Below, piece after piece: positions 55,644 through 64,000 of a stretch of DNA of 64,000 bases (position 1 is the first letter of the stretch; each line of letters opens with the position of its first letter). The notes below the pieces were generated by a model. The model worked only from the letters and a program-made list of their open reading frames with translations, ran no database searches and was not told the origin of the DNA. Source of the DNA: Siphonodentalium dalli (Eukaryota; Mollusca; Scaphopoda; Gadilida; Siphonodentaliidae); NCBI GenBank assembly GCA_032622095.1, contig CP136063.1, positions 85,911,980-85,975,979 on the forward strand, read 5' to 3'. The position numbers and the translations under genes are program-made.

Positions 55644-56037
55644 TCTATGGCATAAAATATGATTAAAATACTGTAATTCATCACTATTTGAAACATCTGT
55701 GTCTCAGAAGATGCCCACAGAGAAAAAGAAAATTGCTGAAGACTTCCCCCCTCTGGCACCCAGAATGCAACAGAATTCAAACTTTTTCAATGGAAGGGGA
55801 AAAACTATCTTTAATATATAGAGTTATTCCTCCTGCATTGAAAATAATACTGATTTTTACTTCAATCTTGATGACAAAACACATTGGCAACTCAACAAAA
55901 ACAACATGTCCACAATTTATTACACCGGATAAGTTGATAATACAATGTTTTGGAGCTTCTTCTTTCAAATGGTATATAATATGGCATATATTTTATATAA
56001 AGTAATCTGGGGGTTTGAAAATTAAGTTGGCCTTTAA

Positions 56038-56748
56038 GTGCTTAATAAATTATAATGACCAACTTCCCCTGTCACTATTCCATAGAAATTGTTACTGTAC
56101 TTACAAAAGTCTTGGGCATATGACCAGATTGAAATAATTGGCTTTTATAATTATACTGATACTAGTTTAAGTCTCATCTGGATGTGTTTGCTTCATAGAA
56201 AAATTAAACTGATCCTTTAAAGCTGTGGCTTAACATACCATATTTGATACATTGATCTGCGGATTTGCAAAAGTGTGCCCTCTAGCTGGTGCTTGCTTTC
56301 TTGGCCAGGTTCCATAGCTCTGTAGTAACTGATTATACAATATATTGGATCAGTGGGACAAATACTGGTACATGTAAGGGTTCTAGACCCCATTATTGCC
56401 TTTTGGTCAGTGCCTGTACAAACAAATATATTTTCACCTAGAAAAATCCATATATATGCCTCTTACCTATCAGGCATTGTCCCACTTACTCTCTGATGCA
56501 ATATACTATCTGAATGAGTTAATTTTAACCTGGGTTATGTGTTCACACATGTGTTGTCTAATATGGAATAGTATGACTCATTAGGGATGTTAAGATTGAA
56601 AACTTCTAACTTCAAACTTTAGGTGCTGTCAGGACCAATGGTCAGATGATGCCTGTTATGGCCAGATGTCACTTATTGATAAAGATGAATAATATGGTGT
56701 ATATATACATACATTAAAATATCTTGTGGTCTTCTGGCTGTTACAGCT
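56038..56748. other. Unassigned
   Basis: No feature recognised. Confidence 0.35.
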
Positions 56749-56860
56749 CAGCCCTCATAATTGGCTATGACAATCAGCAATACCGAAGCCATTTGCTGAA
56801 GCAAACTGACCCCATGGCAATGTTTGCCAAAGCCAAAAAATATGAATTGAGATGGCTTCT
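56749..56860 (+). repeat. CAGCCCTCATAATTGG repeat (right end decayed)
   Basis: CAGCCCTCATAATTGGCTAT ... GCCATTTGCTGAAGCAAACT, then diverging. Confidence 0.6.
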
Positions 56861-57479
56861 AGCTGACCGTGCCTAAAGTTTCATGTTAAGAAATTCTAGA
56901 TCTAAACCTCCCAAATGACCATGATTTAACAATCATTAGGTGTGGGTGGGTTTAATAATCGAGATAATCACTGTTCCCCATTAATTAATTTTGCTTATTG
57001 CTAAGGAATATTTATTCAAAGCAAGAAATGATATTTTACTGCGGTGACAGGTAGTAAGAGATAATTGGCCATGGAGTTAGTTGTGGATATATAAATTATA
57101 GCACACTTCAATTCTGAAGGTTATGTCCCTTTTCATTTCAGTGTTTCTTTTGCTATATTTCACTGAAATTTGGCATTTAGAACCCCATGGAAAGTATCAT
57201 CTACCTGTGGTAACTTCTATAGTGGGAGATGCACTCTTTGATCTGTAATGAAAAGTACTCTTTGTAATACTCAAGTGATGTTCCCCTTTAATTGTATTAT
57301 GGGGGGGGGGGGGGGGTAGTGTCGGAATATTTATAACATTTCCTAATTTAACACAAATAATACAGAATTGTCCAATACCAAAAAACTCAGCCTATGGAGC
57401 ATGGACTGCCCCTATACTAGTTAGTGCCAGTGGATGACATAACACATAAATAACAGACTGTTATGAAATGTACTGTGTA
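56861..57479. other. Unassigned with a poly-G run
   Basis: Sixteen G at 57301-57316. Nothing else recognised. Confidence 0.4.
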
Positions 57480-59045
57480 AGTTATGGCTTTGCTCCATAA
57501 TAGTCCCCCCCTCCACACCATTGAATAATTTCAATTAATTTATTTTTGAACATGTCATCTCTACTCTTATCTATTATAATTTGGCAGATATTGCATTTGA
57601 TGTCACAATATCAACTTCGTTGCATTTGTATCCCCCCCCCCCCCCCCCCCCCCCCCCCCTATACACATCAACTTGTTATTTTCTGTTTTTCACTCATTTC
57701 TCTACAGTTTGTTTGCTCATTACTATTCACGTTTAAAAATAGAATGGTTCTCCTTGATTTTCTGTTGTTCAACCTGTAGTGAATTTGTGTCTGTCTGGGT
57801 TATGACATAGCATAATAGTGCATTTGTGAAATCTTGACTCACTGGTGTTCACTGCTGTTGTTCTTGAGGTGAAGTGTTCTCTGGATTGATTTGTGCTCAC
57901 TTCCGTTTGTGAGGTTGGTAAAACTATATTTTCCCTCTCTGCTGAATCATATTCATAATTATATAGATCTACTGGCAATATATAGGTCATTACATAGCCT
58001 CCTCAGTTTGCTGGATTTTTATTTCATTCAGGAGACAGTAGAGTTCACCAAGTTCATCAATATGTAGCTATTATCTGAAAAATTATTTCGTCAATAAGAA
58101 TCAGAATATTTCTTATGTGGACTTCTTCAAGCTTAGATGTTTATTAACCCCCATTTAACAGTATTTTGACAAGATTACAACACTTAGAAATTTTCAGAAT
58201 TTTTTTTTTTTTTTAAACAATTCTGGCACCAAAAGGGTATATTCTGGACATATTTTCCTGCTATTCATGAGTGATCATCAACATTTATTATCTTATTCAT
58301 CTGTTTTAATTTTGTTGAAATATTTGATATTGTGTCTGACTTAGTCAATTTTGACATCTTTTTGAATTTTGTAATGTGCACTTGCATGTACATACAAGTA
58401 AATAATTCCAGTATTTTCTGAGAACCTATGATATTTGATTTTACTGAACTCATTACCAAGAGTGTAGTTTATAATGTCTTAACAAAATTTGCTCATATTG
58501 TCTAGTAAAACAAGATTAACAAACTCAGTTTCTGGGGGTCACTGGGTACAGTTTCTGAATACATTCCACTGAAACTGACCAAATATGTGAATGTATGATG
58601 TGAACATTAAAATTTTTGTATTTATTTGACAGATTAATGATTATATGTTCTTGCCAGGAAATTTCGTTAAGATTTTCAGGGGACGCCCGAGAGAAATTTT
58701 GATAGTAAATTATACACCAGTGGCAAGATTTTTCACTTAAATTGAGTTATTCATTGTGTTCTCATTTCTTTGTCACTTTTGTTGACAAAAGTGTTCAAAT
58801 GAATACAGCTTGCAACGATTCAACTGAAGATAATGTGAATTCAAGGATTTTCCTTTTGTAGAATCCAAGGCACCTGGAAACTTTTGACAAAGCCAATTAT
58901 TATAATTTTCAGGTTAAAACTAGATATATTATAAAAATTTGCTATAAATATAATGCCCAGTACTCTGCAGGCTAAATTCCAGCACTCTATGCATTAAATC
59001 CTGCATTGGATACACTTTTTGTGTAATTTAGATTTTTTTTTTTTT
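57480..59045 (+). repeat. Decayed tandem copy C, with a 28-base poly-C run
   Basis: Landmarks: 28 C at 57632-57659, TTGTTCAACCTGTAGTG (57767), ATAGGTCATTACAT (57982), ACAACACTTAGAAA (58176), GGGGTCACTGGGTACA (58534), ACTGACCAAATATGTG (58575), GGGGACGCCCGAGAGAAATT (58679). The match with copy D continues at least to the T-rich run near 59040. Confidence 0.65.
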
Positions 59046-59691
59046 TAATTGTTTATTTGAATTAAATCATGTTCAAGTTGCAATTTGGGAAACAAAATTT
59101 AACAATTGAGAAAACAAGTGTCCATACATTTTACTCTGGAAGTAGCTCATTACAGCAACATTTGAGTATGTGGAGCCAGGGATTTTTCTACCGGTTTTGG
59201 GAAAGGGTCCATAGGGACATTTTTCATCATGGAGACTTATAATTGGGAGTATATAGAAAATATAGGAACAACATTTTCATTGTGAAACTCGATGAAATCA
59301 AACAATCTAATCTATTTCTAAGATTGTTTATATCTATTTTATGCAAATGGAACGAGAGGACTTGAAAATAATCATAAAATAATCTGGTAGTCCAATTGAT
59401 TGTTTAGAAAATAAGAGATTTTCTGTGAGTTGGTCATTTCAGGGTCAGAAATTGGGAATAAGTCTGACTATTTCCCATTGATTTGGACCATTTTCTGGCC
59501 CCTGATGTCAACTTAAAATCCCAAGTTGAGCTTTCATAGATGAAGTTTTCTTCTTCATATTATCCAATATTGCCTTGTTTTAACCAATTTTGCCTCATAT
59601 TAACTCATTTTTGTCTGTCATTGTGAACTGATTAACTTCTAGTCTGACTCCATTCTCATGGATCTCATGGAATAATTTTAGCAACCATTTC
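59046..59691. other. Unassigned
   Basis: No feature recognised. Confidence 0.35.
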
Positions 59692-59912
59692 TTTACAAAA
59701 TGGAATCTCTCGTACAATGTAAAAGTGTACATGGGAATGGTGTTACTAGTATTCTGGAGGGGTGGGGTGACCAGAAAATATAAGCTGACAATACGGATAA
59801 TACAACTTATACAAGTGCAGAAGTATTCTTATTCATTGGTGGGAATTGAATCATAAGTTCAGAAAATTACCTCTGTGTTGAATTTAGGAGTGTTTAGCAA
59901 AGAAATGGTTAA
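59692..59912 (-). repeat. TTAA MITE, family 1 (reverse, decayed)
   Basis: AAAATGGAATCTCTCGTACA ... GTGTTTAGCAAAGAAATGGTTAA, with GTGTACATGGGAATGGT and GAGGGGTGGGGTGACCAG corresponding to the family 1 body. The left TTAA is lost. Confidence 0.6.
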
Positions 59913-60079
59913 ATGTTTGATTGAATGTTGACTGGCCACATACGAACAGGCAGATCTCATATAACAATTGGCTTTTTTGCAACCTGGTTGCTTCTACAAT
60001 TTGGAATTTTAGCAAATCTAAGGTTCTCTTCCCACTGAACCCGGGTAAAACTTGAAAAGACCCGGCATTGCAGCAAATT

Positions 60080-60340
60080 TATCGTTCGTCTATGTCCGTC
60101 CGCACGTAGACACTTTTCGCATGGTGCGATAACTCAAACATTTTCTATCCGATCGTAACCAAATTTTGTTAATTTGTTTCTCAGCCCAAAATACAGATAC
60201 AGAGTTCGAATTTGGGTTTAATCTGATTTTTTTCTTCGAAAAAAAATGTAATTTTGAATTATTTTTTCCGATTGAACTCCTTGCTCAATTTAACCAAAAA
60301 AAATTATTTACAAAACTTTTTTAACTTTAATAAAAAATAA
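60080..60340 (+). repeat. ~160-bp GATAACT repeat, one unit and a remnant
   Basis: GTCTATGTCCGTCCGCACGT lead, then GCGATAACTCAAACATTTTC, CAGCCCAAAATACAGATA and GAGTTCGAATTTGGGTTT, followed by an A/T-rich remnant. Confidence 0.6.
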
Positions 60341-61689
60341 TTAAGTTAAAAAAAAAAACTTCTTCAATGAAATTACTGACACTCATTTAAACATATTTTT
60401 GGGAACCACCATGCTGATAAATCTGACATTGTGTGAAGCCGGGTAGTAGGTATTTAGATTGTTAAAATGTGTTAAAACCTGTCAAAAAGAACCAGAGCTG
60501 GTATCACACTTTCCAAGTGACCCTCCCACCTTCTATCCCCCTCCCAGAGGCTCCCCTCATCCCTAACCTTCTCCCTCTTCCTACACCCTCAACATTTTTG
60601 TCAAAGTTATACTGCATCTCTTTCTTGCTTTGAGAACAATAAGGACAGTTACCACATGCTTTGTCAGATTTGATCTTATCTAACATATTTTAATAAACAA
60701 ATTCCACAGAGCATGGATACTATTGTTTATGTGTTTTGTTAACCACCACTTAGCCAGGTGAATTTAATTAACTAGAACAATGGAGCTCTACTGTAGGTCA
60801 TTGGATGCTTGGACTTACATTGGATCAAAGAGGGTCGGCAATAAGAGATTTAACCCCTTTAACCCCCATTCCATGTCTTTTAACCTTTTCCATTATTAAC
60901 TAACTATATTATTTTGATATCTCACATGGCAATTTGCAACAACATAAATAGAACTGCTTACACTATGATAGTGGTGACAGGCTCTATAGTTTAGATGTTA
61001 TATTAACCCTTATCTTTTGACCCATAAATTCCAATAATTTGTGTTATGTACATTTGGCTATATACTACTTTACTTCATAACAGTTAGCTCTATAATTCAA
61101 CATTAAAACTCTAGGTTATGAACTTATGATTCTGAACATAGCAATTTACTATCTTCAAGGGATGGGTTAAACATCTGCCAATCATGATCGGCCTCTCATT
61201 AGATTCCAAAATCAGATGATTCCTTTCAACATTGAGTCTATCAAAATTGTTGTTCTGACAATTGGGTAAATTGGTTAAGCTCAAATGAAAACAAATGTGA
61301 AAGTGTGTAAAAAAATAGAATTTTGACAAAGTGTTGACATGAATCATATTGGTCTTACTAGTTACATTTTTTATTGAAAATTCTATTGTAATGGAATGAT
61401 ATCCCCCCAAACATCATCTATACATGAGCTCTATCTGTTCTGCGATTTTCTAAGATTCTTTGTTATACCTTCATTTCCTTGTTCATATAGGAAGGGTAGG
61501 GGTGAGCGTATTTACATGTATGTCGGATCATTGGTTGAACTTTAAAAGTCAGTCTATCCATTGTCATTAACCGTATATCAATCCTGGACCTCCAGTATTT
61601 TGGTGAGACTATTCTGACAAGTATGATCCCAGTCACATCCATATATGATACATCATGTATCATATTTGGGTGTGACTGGGATAGCCCCC
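60341..61689. other. Unassigned
   Basis: No exon recognised. GTCATATATGATACATCATG-type short palindromes occur near 61640 (ATCCCAGTCACA ... TGTGACTGGGAT, an inverted pair at 61626-61682). Confidence 0.4.
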
Positions 61690-63215
61690 ATTCCTCCCCA
61701 TTAAATAATACCAATATTTATCTATTCCTTGACTTGTCATCTCCAATCTGAACTTTGAATAGTTGACAGATAGTCTATCTGATTTTACAGTATCAACTGA
61801 GCTGCTTGTGCATCCTTCTTACATGGGTGTACAACATGCAACTGGTTATCTTCTGTCATTTCTTTACAGAATGTTTGCCCTCACAACTAGCTCATTACTA
61901 TTCACATTTAAAAATAGCCAGGGTCTCCTTGATTCACAGTTGTTCAACCTGTAGTGCATTTGCTTCTGTCTGGCTGAGGAATTAGCATTTGAGAAATCTT
62001 GTCTTCGTGTTTACTGGTGTTTTTCTTTGAGGTCAAGATTCATCTGGAATTATATTTATTCAAATCTGTTTATTGTGAGGATGGTAAAACTACATTTTTC
62101 TTTTCTGATGATTCATGATATAATTATATAGATTTACTGGTAGTATTTAGGTCATTATGTAGCGTCAACAATGAGGCAAATGTTTTTCATTCAGGAAAGT
62201 ACTGACTACATGTACTAGTACATCATAGCTATGAATATCTTTAGCAATATTTCTTTTAGAAGAGTAAGAATGTGTCTGAAAACATTATTTCTGCCTAGAT
62301 ATATATTTATTAACCCCCTGTTGCCATTACTCAATAAGATAATACACTTAAGAATTTTTTTTACTTATCCTTTTGGAAATCATTTTCTGGCAGTGAAAGG
62401 GTGTACTAAATGAATTCTAGCAGTTCTCACAAGTTACAATTAACATTCGATATACTTTTCTTCTGTGTTTTCATTTTGTTGAAAGAATTCTTTATTCTCC
62501 CTGACTTAGTAAATTTTGAATTTTGTATGTCACAGTGGGTTACATACATGTAAATAAAATTCCATTATGAGCAAGAAATTGGTGAACAATAAGTTTTGAA
62601 TCACTGCACTCATCAACATGAGTGTCAATTTTCATGTGTTGATCAAATTTTCTTTAAAATGACATGTAAATCAAGCTGAAGTAAATGATGGTTTCTGGGG
62701 TCACTGGGTACAACTTCTGCATACCCTCCACTAAAATAGACCAAATATGTGCATGTGTGCTGTGAACATTCAAAATCTTGTATTTATTTTACTTAATAAT
62801 GACCATGTGTTTCTATCGCAAAATTTGGGATTGAAATTTTTGGGACGCCCGAGAGAAATTTAGTATATATTATACCAGATTCAAGTTTTTAGCGCAAATT
62901 AAGCACTTGAATTTTGTGCTGTTTGCAACTCTATTTATTTTAGTGACTTCATGTTTTAATTTATGTCTATTGGCATCAATTTCCATTTAGGATGATTCAA
63001 ATTTCAAAGCTTATTATAGAAATTCCAAAATCCCTATCCTGACAACTTTGTCTTGGCTCATTAAATTTTCCAGTTTAAAACAGTAACAATTTTCAAAATT
63101 CATCAACATCAACCCACTTTTCTTTACAGGCTACTTTTAGTAGCCGATTCATTATTGCAGTTATTATTGTAGATACACTTTTTGACCTTTTTTTTATGTA
63201 ATTCTGATTTAAAAA
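61690..63215 (+). repeat. Decayed tandem copy D
   Basis: Landmarks: CTCATTACTATTCACATTTA and AAATAGCCAGGGTCTCCTTG (61890-61930), TTGTTCAACCTGTAGTG (61940), TTAGGTCATTATGTAGC (62147), TGGGGTCACTGGGTACAA (62697), GACCAAATATGTGCATGTG (62739), GGGACGCCCGAGAGAAATTT (62843). Confidence 0.65.
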
Positions 63216-64000
63216 AAATAATATTTGTACTATTAAATTCTGCAATAGTACATAATTATTTTTAAATTATTGCAAATTTTTATCATGGATCCCTCTTAGT
63301 ATATGAGATCATTCATAAAATACGGAAATAAGAAATGCTCTGTACATATTAACCCATTTTGTGCCGAGCCTGTTATTGTATTCAATGTATTGTAATTCTG
63401 TTTTTATTGTACTTATGTCTCATAGATTTTCACAGAATTAGATATATATTTTGTTACCCTCTGCAACCTCAGTTTTATGTTCAACATGCTAGTAGGTAAG
63501 CAAGGATTTCTGTGCTCCGTCTTCTGTGAATCATTATGGTTAGTGTCTGGTTGAGAGGAAGTGATTCTTAAAGCCTTGGATGTGGTGACAATAGGTTATC
63601 AGTGTGAAGAAAAAAAGCCAATTAATTACAAGTATGGTGATACCGTGTAAGCCTTACATTTCTCAGCTTCAAGTACAAAACTATAATTATAGTTTATTAA
63701 ATTCAAAACTTAATCATGGCTATTTGTGAATGTTTATCCATTTGAAATGGGCCAAAAATAGAATAATGCTGCTTAGAAACAGGAAGTTGACAGATAACAC
63801 GTAAATCCGCATTCTTCGAGAAGGTTGCAGGTACCGGTAAATTGTCTCTGTACTTGAATTTTGACAATAATGTATATATACCCATCTTAATCATACATCC
63901 AAAAGACCTCAAATGTGCACACATTTTTTGCTTAATTATGTATGTATGTCATATCTGCATGCATGCAGAATATTACCCTGAGAACCTACCAAAGCTTCAT
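63216..64000. other. Unassigned to window end
   Basis: No gene or repeat with defined ends recognised. Confidence 0.35.

Larger units (their letters stand above)
54365..56037 (+). repeat. TTAA element, family 7, copy 2, hosting two Helitron-like insertions
   Basis: TTAA at 54365-54368 and 56034-56037, ends AAAGGCCCACTTAATTTTC and, inverted, AAAGGCCAACTTAATTTTC. The body is interrupted between 54437 and 55644; the uninterrupted sequence is seen at 8685-8720 in copy 1. Confidence 0.87.

Overview
This is AT-rich animal nuclear DNA. One gene with GT-AG introns occupies the left quarter. The rest is almost entirely short non-autonomous transposons, foldback elements and tandem repeats. The repeat style (many TTAA-flanked MITEs, roughly 160-bp tandem units beginning with a GATAACT block, Helitron-like elements) together with a Death/TIR gene suggests a lophotrochozoan, most likely a bivalve mollusc. 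The taxon is an inference and was not tested.

Region 1 (about 1.5-17.3 kb, + strand) holds a gene that can be assembled from nine exons. Splice phases agree at all eight junctions and give 930 codons, ending in TGA at 17282-17284. The predicted protein reads, in order: three exon-sized helical repeats (an alpha-solenoid-like N terminus), an acidic coiled coil, a Death domain, a first TIR domain split by an intron, a short linker, a second TIR domain in one exon, a Lys/Ser-rich tail of about 200 residues, and a C-terminal CaaX-type box (CSVL). Both TIRs keep the glutamate at the position used by NAD-cleaving TIRs such as SARM1. The layout (solenoid, oligomerising region, TIR) resembles SARM1, but with a coiled coil and Death domain in place of the SAM domains, two TIRs and a possible lipid anchor. 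A decayed copy of exon 1 lies upstream. Whether the ATG at 1502 is the true start or further exons lie upstream cannot be settled here.

Region 2 (introns and 17.3-34 kb) is a dense, nested collection of MITEs. At least eight groups are flanked by TTAA (piggyBac-like). One is a near-perfect foldback with a TA target and CAGTAATGCC ends (mariner-like). Others are foldbacks of unknown class. Three Helitron-like insertions (A^T target, TC start, hairpin, CTAG end) are present at 31.7, 33.3 and 54.4 kb, the last joined to a second kind of Helitron-like element.

Region 3 (34-46 kb) has two elements with perfect 8-bp target duplications (hAT type; one carries a decayed BED zinc-finger reading frame), an element flanked by TAA, and a 494-bp TTAA element sitting inside a mariner-like MITE so that the empty site can be read directly.

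Region 4 (46-64 kb) has no recognisable gene. It contains four decayed direct copies of a sequence of at least 0.9 kb. Once later insertions are subtracted they lie about 4 kb apart, and all keep a GC-rich 18-mer (GGACGCCCGAGAGAAATT or one change from it).
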